Below, in pieces: positions 23,601 to 38,600 of a stretch of DNA of 64,000 nt. How positions within the stretch are numbered: the first letter of the stretch is position 1; each line of letters begins with the position of its first letter. Position numbers and translations under genes: made by a program. Source of the stretch: Agrypnia vestita (taxonomy: Eukaryota > Arthropoda > Insecta > Trichoptera > Phryganeidae); NCBI GenBank assembly GCA_016648135.1, contig JADDOH010002323.1:62001-126000 (forward strand), given 5' to 3'. The notes beneath the pieces were generated by a model, which was given only the letters and a program-made list of their open reading frames with translations, did no database searches and was not told the origin of the DNA.

Positions 23601-26600
23601 TTTTCAGGGTTTTTATCATTTTATTTAACTTGTATTGAAACTAATGAATTTTTCGTAATCGATATGAGTTACTGTAATGATAGTCCAACGTTTTACAAAA
23701 AATAAGTCATAAATATTGCAAAAAAATGCAAACTTTGATGTCGCATATCTGCTAAACTATTGATATTAGGTCATAATAGCTTGAACATTTTCGACTCATA
23801 ATCAAGGCAGGAATATAGCCCTGCGAGGTTATTAATGTTTTACAAATAACCCTGTATAATAATATCAACACCTCAACTGGAATATTGTCTGGTCCACACG
23901 CTTTTCTATTGTCTGAAGTCATGTTCATGTATCGCATGAAGAATTTCTGATTTTAAAATCGATGGTCCGTGCAATTGATCGTTAGGAATATTAATTTCAG
24001 GTCTATTATCTTTAAAAGTGTCAAAAATATACTTTTCCCATGCTTGTAAAATGTCTTTTACATGCAATATTAATTTATTGGACTCGTCAGTTAAAGATGA
24101 TGAAGTAATTCTTCTAGAAGTAGAGTCCATTCACTTTAGATGAGCCACTTGCATTAGTGTGAGTAACAGTCCGTTTACAAAATCTCGTAACATTCTTTTT
24201 TTGAGTAAATGACAACACAAAAAATAAATATAAATATTATTGAAGTTGGTTTAAAAAAAGAATACAATTTCACAATTTACGTGTTACAGAGGGTATTACT
24301 CACACTAAAGTGAATGGACTCTACCCATTATTTCCTTCACTTTTTTGTATAGTTTGAATGCATCATGACTACGACTAAAAGACTCTAGTTCTTCACACTG
24401 TGGCTTCAACCATTCTTCTTTGGCTTTTTTAATTTCACATCTAATCGTTCTTTGTAAGTTTTTATATTGTTTTATATCAGCTAAATTTGTATCACAAGTT
24501 TCACATATTACTGACAATATCAATCAGTAAAACTAAAAATGTAACGATTTCAAAACAACCAACAAGGTATAAGTGGTAAATATAAATAAAATACCTGTTT
24601 CACTGCATGATCAAAATCAAGATCGATGTCTGGACCTGAACATAGATGAATTTTAGATGACGATGTTTCACACATGCCTGGTTGGCTCGTATCCACCATG
24701 TTGAAATAAAAGCTCCACAACACCTAATGAAAAATCATTATTAAAGTCAGTAAGTACTTATATGTGCCAAATCAATACGAAAACAGTTTGTTAAAAGAAA
24801 ATTATTTTAAAAAAAATGACTAACCTGTGGTTTTGATTTGTGACCATTATCCCCTTCTTTGCCTGGGGATTCCACAGAATCGCATTCTTCAAAGCTCAAT
24901 AATTTTTCTGCATATAGTTGCAGATCCTCTTTTGCAGTACTGCTTTGCTGGCATGTCATATGCACAAGATCTGTTATAAAAATTATTGTTTAAATAATAA
25001 TATCAAAACAAAATTAGGATAAATAAAACATTTAAAAACAGAAAATAATATTACAGTAGGACTTCGTTAATTCAAAATTCAAGGGACCCAAAAAAAACAT
25101 TTCGAATTATGCAGAACCCCGTTAATTCGAAATTCAAAAAAGGCATAAAAAAAATTGTGATGCAATTGCGAGATTCGCCAAAAATTGTAAAACTTATGAA
25201 AAAAGATATTAATTTTGCGAAAAATGTATATATTTTAGCATATTTCAACAAATCATTTCGAAAATGCAATATTTATTATGTTAATACAAAGATCACGACA
25301 TTTCGATTACTAAAGTACCCGATATTGTCATATTTGTTGTTTTCACTTGCAAAAAAATCTAAATATTTTTAAAATTTCATCAAATTAAAAAAAAAATTTA
25401 ATTATGTAAACTAAAATGTATTGATTTATGGCGCAAGGGGCTAAAAATTATTTCAAATTACAAATTATCGAGGTTAATCTACCATGAAATTAACATTTTG
25501 GGACATGTACGATTTTGAAAACTTCTAATTATCGGGGTTCGAATCAATGTGATTTAACTATAATGATAATAATTCATTATGTCTAATTAAGAAACGTTGA
25601 AAATACTTCAAATCAGAATAAAAGAATCTAAACAAATTTATTAAAGAACACGTTGAATTTGAAATCAGATTCAAAATATTGATGTTGCTAAAGTATCAAT
25701 GCTGATTCTTGGAATGATTTGTTATGGCATGCTCAAGAGAAGGTTTATCATGATTTTTTAAAAACATCTATTTAATTATGGATCACCGATGTCTCTTCAT
25801 CAACCACTCCATAATGATAATAGTGATTAGATAACTCTACTTTGCTGTCTTATTTTTCTTAAAATTCAATATCACACATTTATTTCCAAGGAATTTTATA
25901 TATTTGTATTAATTTACCTATCTACATGTTATCGCAAAAAATTAATTCCATTTTCAAATTGGCATAACACATCATGGTGAAATTTGTTATAACATATAAA
26001 TTTCGAATTCAAATGAGCGTTTTGTAACACACAACATAACAATCTTTATTATATTGCAAGAATTTACACACATTCATATAAGTAATCGCAACGTACAGTG
26101 GCGTGCAGCGCATACAAGCAAAAGAGCTGTGAATTAGTAAGATTCTGGAATATTTATTACGTAATTGATGACTACTGCTAGATTTTTTTACTTATGACTT
26201 TTTTTACAACTTCATGTCAATACTTATTCTATCTCACTTGTTTGTGCGTATCAAATTTGTTTCTTAGACCCAGTCAAATCGAGAAAAAACTCATCCTGAA
26301 CTGTATATTTTCCTAATGAAACCGTACATTATATTAGCCCATCTTTATGTCTGCGAGTTTTTTTAGTAACCAAGTAAATTTTTCATAGAATAGTGCTTCT
26401 TTGAAAGGTCTAATGTGAGGTGAGAACTGCGCACACGTCACTTGCAGAATTAGTATTGTTACTAATTCAATAGTTGCTTGCACTAACCTTTTTATCTGAA
26501 TTCATCTCTTTTCTATGGTGAATTCCGACTGCCAAATCGTATTTTGAGTATGTTTGTTCTTGTCTCTTATTATTTTTATTTGAATAACGAGTTTATGAAT

Positions 26601-29600
26601 TACAATTATCAGTACAAATTCAATCTATTTCTGTTTACATAAATAAGTTATGGTAATTTATAATTTTTTTTGTATTATTGTTTAATTTGTTTTTTTTTAT
26701 TGTTTATTATTATTTGTTATTATATATTTATTATTATATATAATTATTATTGTTTAAACGTGGGTTTTTGAACATTTTATATGCAATATGAATATGATTA
26801 TTTACGACATGACATATAAAATGTTTGATTTATTTTTGTGAAAAGAAATGTATATTTGAAATGAGTCTTATTTCCGATTTAATTATAGGTAGGAATAAAT
26901 AGTCTTGGAAATATATTGAAAAATTTTGCCGTATTATGTATAAAATATTTATTTATTTAGTAAATCCTTATTTTCATAAAAACTACTTTTCTTTATAGTG
27001 CAGTTATTTTTTTGGATTAAAGCTACTCAGAATAGTTTAATATATATAATATTATTTAAATATAATATGTATAGTCAGTCACAGCATAACCTATATTTGT
27101 ACCTACTGCACGCCACTGGCATCATAATCAAATATGTAAATTAACTTACATAAACCCTTGGGACAAGACGACGTTGAAGGTCCCAGTTCAATTATTGTTA
27201 CAGGGTCACTCTTACCACCGAGAGGAGGGAATTGCAACAGTGTGAGCGATTCCTTTTCAAACTCCAGTACACTCTTATTTGTAACAAACACAGCCCTAGA
27301 AATTCCCTTAGTAAAATCAGTATTTGAGAGGAATTCTTTGGGCACTTTATCAATGCCGATTACTACATGCTCACATGTGAGAATTTTATTATTACTGTGA
27401 ATCTGTACAGTTTTTTTGGAATCCTCTGAAGTTTCATCAACTTTAATTGAATCAATTGGTCTCTTGAGACAATAGATGCCACCAAAAACAGCGCACAATC
27501 TGGAACAAATTTAAGACATGAATTTCAAATTAATTATCATCCCAAATTTTTTCCTAAAATGTTCCTAGTGAAAATTTCCTAATTAAGTGGTACATAAAAT
27601 TTGAGAAAAATCACAAATTTTATATTTAGTAAATATTGAATATATTACACCAGCACATAAAATGGATAGAATCCACATTATATAAATTGTCTATGGAAAT
27701 CAGTTTTTTATTCTCAGTAATAAAAAAATTAAATTAATAACTGCGGGCATCAGGTGAGTGCATTCAGAAAATTGAAACAGAAGTTGTCAGTAAACACATA
27801 TTTTAGAAAAAAAAAATGTAATATCATAATATTCCTATCACGATTATTCCCATAATACTCAGGTTACAATATACCATAATATGTATTCTATCAGGTAGAT
27901 ATGTGTCTATCTTGCTGGCTTGCTAAGTACATGTTCAAAATATTCCTCAAAATCATACACAGCGGAATTCACAGAAAGTGCAAAGAAGGTATTTGCGAAA
28001 CCCAGTTTGGATTTCGCACAAGATAAACTCTATTTAATGTAAACATCAGGCGTGTGCAGTGATTATATTGAAGCATGACTTCTACGTGGAAATTTTGGAA
28101 AAAAATAAATATATATATTTATGTGACAGAATATCACCCCAATAAGAATAAGAACAGATATCGTCGTCCGTCTATCTGTTCGTAACTGCCTATAACGTTT
28201 TTTAAATTATTTTTTTCCTTGAGAACGACAAAAGGTCCACGGACATTTAGTTAAACAACGAAAGGTCCGCAGATACTTGGTCGAACGATAAAAGGTCCAC
28301 AAATATTTGCTCTAACGACAAAAGGTCCATGGACATTTGGTCCAATAACAAAACATCTCTACGGTCATTTGGTCCAATGACAAAAGGTCCACGGACATTG
28401 GGTTCAACAACAAAAGGTCCAACGAAAAAAGGTCTACGGATATTTTTTCAAAAGAAAAAAGGTTCACAAAAAATTGATTAAATGACAAAAGATCCACGAA
28501 TATTTGATCCAACAAACGGTTTCCTGAAATTTGGTCAAAACACAAAAGGTCCACCAACTTTTGGTCCAACGATAAAAGATTCACAGAAATTTGGTCCAAT
28601 AACAAAAGATCTACAGGAATTTGGTCCAAATACAAAAAGTTCACAATAAAAATCCCACGTCACTAAATTACGATGTTATTATTATTATTCCAAAAACAAT
28701 AATTTCATTGTCTGTCTGTCCGTAACTGCCTGTAACGTCTGTAACTTATTTTATAAAAACTCTATTTTTTTTTTATTAAAAAATATTTAAATACTTATTC
28801 TTTAGGAATGGACATGAAAACATATGTCATTTTTGATGGATTACAGCTAGTAACATGATAATTGTTGTGATAGGTATATAAACCGTTTGAGTGCCAAAAA
28901 ATTCATACAGTTGCTTGTAAAATGCCACCAAAAAAAATTTTTTTTTGAAAATATATATTTTTTTTAAAACCCCATAAATTCTTTGAATTTTCATGGATTT
29001 TGATTATTTTTTCGGTGTTATATTAAAGAATATCGAAATATTTGAAATGAAACGCTTGTATAAATGAATACAGTATTTTATTCAGAAAAAAAGAAAGACA
29101 AAAATGAAACCAACAACTGTGCTTTCCTGCACACGCCGTGTGGACACCCTTCTTACAATACGCACAAATAGTCGTATGACCGCTATGAAAGCCTTCATTT
29201 CCAATATAGACACCGGTTTCTAAGCCTTTGCACGTGATTTGTTTCGTAAAGATTCAGAAGATTTTTCAAGAAATTGTTGGGCATATTTGTTGGTTTCAAT
29301 TATCATTGTTAACAGACTGACAGTAAAAAATAAATCAAAATATGATATTGGTTTAAAATCACGCGGAGGAGGATCCCGAAGTCCAGGCGTTTCGAAAAAA
29401 TGAGAATTTTCGGTAGAAAAATTGGTTCCGGGAGGTACATTTGAAAATGAGTAATTTCTGGTGTTACTCTCCATTTCTTGGTCACGATCCGAAGAATTAC
29501 TGGAAATTCACATCCTGTGGTTGGGAAACACAGGTATGTCATCACTCTCACATGAGCTACTCTTATTCGAACTTGAATTAGAGGAGTCGAAATCGTCGCT

Positions 29601-32600
29601 CCCGCTGTCAGACATTTCAGAGGACTCGCTCGACATTATAGTTTTTCAATTAACTAAAATAAAAAAAATAATAAATGAATCTGAAATTTCAACGGTTTAC
29701 TACGATCTTACAACTATTAAGATAATATTACAATAATATTTACCAACGCCGCAGCACCACACCCCACGTACGCGCGAATCAAAACACGACTGACGCAATC
29801 GACGGAAATCGATTGGCAATTAAACGGTTACGGGATACACCTTTTAAATCAATTTTTTTTCAAATATATGTTTACATAATTGTCACGCCCCTGGTAAACG
29901 TGTTACTGCAAAGATGTCCAGATGTCAATGTAGATGTCTATATGTGCTTTGTGAACTACAAAAAAGCTTTTGATAAAGTCCAACACCCGAAACTTATACA
30001 GCTAATAAAAGAGAAAGGAATCGATGATAATGACATGCGCATAGTTATTCCTGTTGGAAGAACTAGCGCTATGCTGAACAACATCACTTTGGACATTGAT
30101 CTGTTCCATATCTCTAAGAAGGTTTTCCGAAGCAGGATTCTCCTACATCTTTGATATTAATCATCTTTGAAATGTTATAACATTTACAAATTGAATGTAT
30201 GTAAATGTTGTATACCAAATAAATTGAATAGAAATTGAAAATGAATCATCAAAAATCTGTAATGGAACTAAACAGTCAATGTTAAAGTAAAAAACAAACT
30301 GAGTGAAGATATTCGAATCAGGCGTGGTGTAAAACAAGGATGTAACTTATCACCTCTGCTATTCAACCTGTACTCCGAGTTAATATGTAAAGAAGTTCTA
30401 GATCAGCGGTACTCAACCTTTTTTTCTTTGGGCCACATATATATGTATGTATATTTGCAAAGTTACGCGGAACGCAATATTATACTGGATATGACGAAAA
30501 AAAAATTCATATACGGAAAAACAGTATTGGTTGAGACCCATTTGATTCAAGATAAGGGCACCGCGAAGATAATGACGACATATTGAATTTCTGTCAATTG
30601 TAGGATTCTGTTTACATGCGAGTTCATGAATGTTTCGATCAATAATGAAAAATATAGAACTCAAAACTAACGTTTGTACAAGGGTTTATTTTTGTTTACT
30701 GTCTTAAAATCATTATCTTAAAAACAATAGATTAATAAATACACACGAAAACATGATTTAGGGGCACGGATTCCAACACCTTATTACAGACGTAACAAGG
30801 GAAGAAATTATAAAAGAAAAAAATGTCCAGAGTTGCATAGACCGTACTGTGGCGGAAACTGTAAAGGCACGATCCATTAAAAATACAAATAAAAATAAAC
30901 TCCAGTTTGTACAAAGATTTGGACATACTCAAAATATTTGTGAATTATTTGAATGATTTAAAAAAACATGAAATAATATTTATAGATTTCGAAGAGAATT
31001 CCACACATTGGAACACGAGATTTTACTGACAGTTATGGATGAATGTAGAATACGAGGAATACTAAAGAAATGGTTAAAAAAAAGTTACATGACAAACACA
31101 AAACTTACACTGTGTGGTTGAAATTATTTATGGTTAAACTAAAAATACGTTGTTAAACCATAGAAATCGCTGGTTTTAAAATGACAGGAGTTTGTCTTTT
31201 TGTTTGTGCGTATTTCAAGATATTCAAAACTTACAAGACTAGATTTTTTGTTAATCACGTTCCTGGTAATAAATGTATTTCGGGCCGCATGTAAAAGCTT
31301 GGCGGGCCGCAGGTTGAGTATGGCTGCTCTAGATGATACTACTCTGGGGATATTGGTGAATGGTAAACGATCAAACAATATTAGATTCGTATGACGCAGT
31401 TCTATTTGCAGACAAAACCCATGGCCTGGTAAAAAGGGTGAATGAATCAAGTAACAATGGCCTGAAGATGAACACTCGCAAAATTGTTAATAGTATCAAA
31501 AGATTGTTTCCGACACGGTGTATGTCGAACATATTAAGAGAGAACCAAAGTATAGTCTAAACCAACTCATCATTCAGAGGAAAATAAGTGAATAAAGAAG
31601 CGTAGGAAGACATCGCATCATGGCTGCCTAACTTGAGGGACTGGTTACAAGTCTTAATATTATTAGAGACTGTTCCATTTGGCGGTGAATAGAGCTATAT
31701 AGAGAATAGATCGCTAATCGCTAACCTCCGATAGGAGATGGCACTATGAGAAGAAAAGAAGATTATACCACAATATGTTGTTATAAACATATCTTGTTTA
31801 TTGGCTAACTATGCCGTGGATGATACGAGACAAATGATAGACAAAACTTAACAGTAATTTGATTTAAACAACATTCTCTTTTTTAATTTCAATTGGATGT
31901 TTTATGGTATGGCATTGAGTAGTATCAATGGGTTTAAATGCAAATTGTGTTAAAAAATGTCAGGTTTACATACTATTTTAAAAAAAATCAGATCAGAGAT
32001 TCTGACAAGTTATTAATATGTAATAATCTTCCTCCTAGAGAAAGTTGTACATTAAAATGTAGATAAATATTTTTTTTGTTACATAGTAATTTGAACAGCA
32101 TGCAACTTTATTTTAAGTTATTAAAAGAGTAAATTTTCATTGGATCTAAGATGTAATTGGATGAAATGATAAACGTGACTAATTTAAAATTATATATACT
32201 TGTATGTACATCGTAACTGTAAATGAATGTAAAATTTAATTTAATTTATAAACATAAAATATCATGAACTAACTTTGCATACACATATAGCAACTTACCG
32301 AAAATATTAATAATAATAATAATTTCACAGATTATTATTATTATTAATAATCTTAATTCATAATGATTAATTATATTAATAATCTTATTTCAATACATGT
32401 AAATCTTACCTGCAGAAACATTGAGGCAATTCCCCACAGCCATACATGGACCATAGGAATGGAGTATTTCCATATCTACCAAGACTTATGAGAAATCTTT
32501 TGCATCTATAAATTCCTTCGAAACATGGCGTTGTATCAGTTCCTCCAGCAATAGCATAAAGAACGTAATGAATGAGATTTCCAGTGAGCTTCTTGCTTTT

Positions 32601-35600
32601 AAGAAATTCGAGAAAAGTTTTATTTTCCACCCCTGTAAAGTAACGCAAATTAATAAAAAAGAATGTATATATGTATAAAATATATAATAATGAATAATGT
32701 AACATTCATAATAATATAACCTTTAAATTCCTCATGCTCCTTAGTTTTCTCATATTCCAAAAATGAAGTAAGAAGTTTCATTAGCATTCTTTTTTCAACC
32801 ACTGAAACGTGTTTGGTGGCAAAAACATCCGCACGAGAGCACGGCACAGGTTCTAATACATCTCCAATCCAAGTAAGAACTCTATTTACACAACGAAATT
32901 CTGCATACCGTGCAATATTTGATGAGATCAGCAATTCAACTAATTCACCCCGAGCAAACAGCAGCTGGAATTTTAGTATAAATATATTTATTAATAACTT
33001 CTATAATATTTAAGTCAATGCTAAGGTTTTCATGGCCACGCAGAATCTTCTGGTTTGTGCCTTCTCAGGTATTATGCCGTGTTCTTACGACCTTTCTGGC
33101 GGAAGTATCGGATCCCGTTGCAGGGTCCATCATCAAGGCTGTAAGTATTGTAAGCCAATACTTAACCACAACACAAACACTCACAACAACACATCAGCCC
33201 TGATTATAGACCCTGCAATGGGATCCGAAACTTCGACCAGAGAGGTCGTTTAACATGTTATAATACCCCAGTACATTTGAGTCAATTTATAAAAATTTCA
33301 AACCTTTCCCCAAATAGCTTTAAAACCAAACAAAAATGTATTGGTTCTTGTCAAAGTGTCTAAATGTGTTATTGGCATGGAAACATAGCAACTGTTTCAT
33401 TTATGGTGACTTATGTGACACTCATTAATGGTAAATTATTTAAGCACCTATTGAGATTAAATAAACATTAAAATGAGATAATTTTTTTATTTACTTTTAA
33501 GGATTTAACAGGACCAATTACTGTAGTAAAATACAACTGAAAACACCTGGACTTGAGAAAATTGCATAGATGTATCTATGCAATTTTATCTATGTAAGCA
33601 TATTGTTTTATATACTTTTTTTTATATATACTATAACATTTTTATGTAAAAGCCTATATTGGGCGTGAACAAATAAATAAAATATTTTTAAAAAAATGTA
33701 TATATATTCATAGATGCATCTATGCAATACTAATCGGGCATGGAACCTGGATGAGATTTCCCAGTATGAGAAACCAGATTCAGTCCACTGGACTACGGGA
33801 AATTTATCAATAATGTGGGTTACCTTCCAACCTATTGTTAATTTATTTATTTAATCACCCAAAAATAGGAAATTTTTACAAAGGTTTACATATTTGATTT
33901 ATTAATAGCATACATTTCAGGCTTCGTCAGAGTGTATGTGGTAGGGATGGGTCGTCGACGTATTTACCGTCGACGAAACGAGACCGTCCACGTCCATCCA
34001 TCGACGAGACGATCAACTAGTTGAATTCGTCAACTAGTTGGCGCGTCAACTTCGTTACGCGGACGTCGCGGACGTTTATCTAAACATCGGGACGATAGTC
34101 AACTGTCTACGGTTTGACGCGACGCTGCTCGACGGCACAACCGTTGGTTATTTTTATTACGTTAATTTTTAAAATTTAAAGAAGTTCGAAGTAATATAGT
34201 TTCGGGGAAAGTAAAACCGCTACTTGTGCTTATATGTAAAAAGAAATATTTTATTATTTATTTGTTTATAGGCTTTTACATATTGTTTTATATACTTCTT
34301 TCTATATATAATAAAGAAAGAAGTAGATATACACAACAATATCAGGTGTAAGCAGTAAAATATAAATATAAACTACATATATAAGCAGTGAAAGTATCGG
34401 CTATAAGCATTAAAATATGAGTATAAAAATTAAAAATATAAAGTACAAAGCAATGTGTGTATAAAAAATATATTAGATACACATTATTACATGTGTACAG
34501 GGTTATTTGGAAAACAATAATAACCTAGCAGGACTATATTCCTGCCTTGATTACGAGTATTATTTTTTGTAAAACGTTGGACTATCACTACACTAACTCA
34601 AATCGATTACGAAAAATTCATTCGTTTCAATACAAATTAAATAAAATTATAAAAACCTTTACTTTTATTTATTATCTATAAATTTATAAATAAATACATA
34701 ATTTAAAAATACTTTACATTTGAGATGTTATCTAGAAATTTATTGAAGAATACATCTTTCAAAGTCAGACTTTCACTTTGTGGTGACATTATTAATAAAT
34801 AAATATATCTGTATTATTTGTCAACTTTAGTTTAAGGCTCAATTTGAGAAAAGGAACATTGTTCCCGAAACATGTAAAAAACTAATAAAAAGTGTAAACA
34901 AAATTATAATAGATTTATTTTTTTTTATCTACAAAGTTGAAAATAGGGAATTTATAATAAAAATTAATTAAACCTAAATTCAAGATTATATTACATATAC
35001 AATAATTAATGTTGGACTCCTGAATAAGGACCATAGTTAGGTCTAGAAATTTTTATTCCCTACAAGTTTGTTTATCATTTATATGCTAAAGTTGAAAAGT
35101 AAGGAAATAACACAATAATTAAATTTTAGCATCCCTTTTCAGGTAAATATATAAGAAGTCGAGATCGATCGAATAAAATATTGATTTTAGAAAAATATCT
35201 AGCCGGCCTATTAATTAATAATAGTTCAATAAAAAATAAAATAACTAAACAGAATTATTTTATTTTATACGGCGTAAAATTGGGAATTCACCGAATCGTC
35301 GAACGTGACATCACAAAAAATCAAGTAAAAAATAATAGATAATAGCTTATTAAGCCTATCTCGCGCTACGCATGTATTCAAATTTCAAATCTCTAGTCAT
35401 AGTATGTGTACACAGATCTGCACTCTATGGTAGTGTACTTTAGAGTTGAAATGAAATTACCCGTCGACCGTCTATGGCATCTATAAGTCGACAGCGAGAG
35501 ATGAGAGAGAAATAAACGGAGACATTTTGTCTTGCTCTCGCTCGTTGCTTTGCATTGCGTTAATCTCGAATCGTCCACCGACCACGGCGTCCGCTGTCCA

Positions 35601-38600
35601 CCGTCTACGAATTCAACTAGTCCATGCGATAAACGTAAACGGTCGACGCGTCGATGCAACGTCAACGGTTGATTTCAACTAGTCCGTCCATTCAACGCCC
35701 ATCCCTAGTATGTGGACATATTAAGTTTTGTCCTTGAGGTAAGTGTTATTGGTTATTTAGCTTTCTCTCCATACAAAATGCAAAAGAAAATGTTTAAATT
35801 AATGACTTAGCACAAATTCTGGTCTACCAATACTTTACACATGTTTCGATGGCAAAACGGTGGCAGTGACTAAGGCCCAGATGTATCAAAATGGATTAAA
35901 GCAAAAGTTCATTTAATGCATAGATTTTTACGGAAACGGGTTGTTTGATTGGTGGAGAATGCAAAAATATATGCTTTAATCGAATTTTTACTTTAATCCA
36001 ACTTGACACAACGGGGCCTAAGGAATTTAGATTTTTATTGTGTATATCTTTGGAGTGTAATCTCGCTCACATGAGTTTATCTTAATATTACTAAAGACAA
36101 AGATTTTACCTTGGGTGCCAGGTCAACATTGAATTTTCTGTATTCAAGTTTAACTTTGTCCTGAGTCCATACAATTCCCGGTAGTTCATTTTTCTCATTA
36201 TCCTTATTTTCGTCTCCACCTTCTGATGCATTTGCCTCTTTTTCAGAAGCTTCGATTTCAACTTCTGAAGAACCGGGAGCACTTGCTTCTTTATCCAGGG
36301 ATATTTCTTTTAAATTATTTTCTATGTTTTCTACCTCCTTATTTGAACTATGGAGAAATTAACATATATAGTTTAAATTTGCATTTATGGCAAATAGCTT
36401 TATTCTCTCTATGAAAACATTTTATAAAAAAAGTCTCAACCACTTCACAGAGTAGAAGAAAAAGTAGGTTATAGGCCTTAAGATAAATAATTCAAAAACA
36501 AAATTGTCATAGAACTTTCGCGAACCTTCTAGAACTTTCAAGAAATTTATCGAAAGTACAGGAACTTTCTAGACACACCGACACATTCCGCCACTCAGTT
36601 TAGAACCTTATAGAACTTTCGGGAATTTTCTAGAACCTTCTCCTTCCAGAACTTTCTAGAGCAGGTTTTTCCGGAACCTTCTAGACTCACCGACACAGTC
36701 GGCGCACCTATCTTGAAACAATCTGAAGCATTTGCGGCCTTCCCATAACAAAACAATGTGCTAGAAAGCACATTTTCGTCACCCACTCCCATCCACGAAC
36801 AGCCACCCCCACCAAACTCGCATATTTTCGATGTGACACCAAGAGCTATTCATCACCATAACAACCGGTGGGTGGTTGTGGAGAAAACTTGGCGGGTAGG
36901 GAAACATGGGTTTCTTTATATATATATATTGATTACTATTCACATAAGTCAACCCTGTTTAATGGAACACAGCAAACTGCATTACCGTTAGATAAATAAG
37001 ATAATAATGCACACAAATCACCTTTTGGACAGCAAGCGGGTTGACAATTGTAATCATCATTTGGGTTAGTGGAAATCAATTTACCAGTATATATTTGGAG
37101 ATGGAGAAGTGCAAGACGTGGTTAAAAGTATAAGTATATCTCAACGATTTTTCCATCATCACTCGTACATAAAGGACTTTCTTAAGTCCTACAAAGGTTA
37201 AATAATGACCAGTGCAATAGCAATAAAACTACAGGTAAGAAATTCAGTATTTGTCAACAATCTCTGAAAACTAACTAACCATCACACCATTTCCAGAGTT
37301 CCAGAGCATAGTCAGGAAGGATGAAATGCCCCACTCTTCTGTACCGGCATATCATGCACGCTCTTCAGTTACTGAAGCTTCTAAGAGGGCCATCCTCCAA
37401 TATTTGATTTATCTGGTCATGCCAGGACCATCCTTTTCTCACTCATTCGTTCTACATGGCCAAACCATTCCAGGGATCCTTACTTTATTATATCTGTTAC
37501 GTTACAGCAGAATTAGATTCACTTAGTTAATTTGTTAATTCTCTACTCTACTGTACAAAGATTTTTCAAACGTATGTCAAAGCGACTGCATTTCTACCAC
37601 TTTCAGTCTACTTTCGTTATTTTTTTGCAAATTCCTGGCTTCACTTCCACACATCAAAGTTGGCACCAGAACTCCATTACGCACCACTGGTCTTGCCTCC
37701 TTTGACAGATTTTTACTGGACATAATTGCATTCAGTGCATCATTCACTTTGTCTCCCGCAGTCATTCTCTTTTCGATATCATTCTCAGCCTTGGTGTCTC
37801 CAGAAAACATACTTCCCAAATACATAAACTCGTTCACTTGTTCTAAGCATTCATTCCTTACCATTATATCACACTTAGTCACTCTTTCTTCTCTCCTGAA
37901 CACTGTCACTTTCGATTTGCCTATATTCATCAGAAGTTCACTTTCCATGCATACATCGGACACTCTAGCCACTATGCACTGCAGATCAGCTTCATTACTG
38001 CTAATAATACTGTATCGTCTGCGTACAGGCAGGGTACGGTGAGCCATTCCACTCTCGCTTCTACTGTTAATCCTTCAGTTCTTTCATATAGTTGTCCATG
38101 TACAGGTTGAAAAACCATAGTGACATTATGCATCCCTGTTCATCACCTTTTGTAATATCAAATCATGGTGAATGACCCAATTTTATAATAACCAAATTGT
38201 TTACTTTACATTATCATTGCAATAATTATAAAAAAACCCTAGCAAACAATTACATATCAGGTTTTTAGCTTGTTACCTCAGCTACCTTGCATCTTAATAT
38301 TGATGTACATACATACATATATGTATAGTGAAAATTTTGAATGTAAATGAGTCCTTTGACTGCTAACAACATATTCAGCATCCAGCAGTGGTCAGTTATC
38401 AAATAAAATCTGAATACATTATTAAGCCGTATTTATCATTCTTCAGAATTTTAATAAAGTTATAAGAAAAATGATAAAAAATAATACTCACTCTTTTATG
38501 TACCAGTGATCTTCCACATTAAAAATACCAAAATCTCCTTTCGAATAACCCTTCGCTTTGGATTCTTCTATCATTTTTTGCAAACCATCAAAATTGAATG

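Noticed and set aside
28312..28644. 110-codon minus-strand frame rich in Leu-Asp-Gln
   Set aside because: It is a translation of the degenerate GGTCCA minisatellite, not a gene.
28840..28900. Possible direct joining of the LINE and piggyBac debris into one element
   Set aside because: The CCGTTT inverted termini bound the piggyBac part separately, so they are independent insertions.
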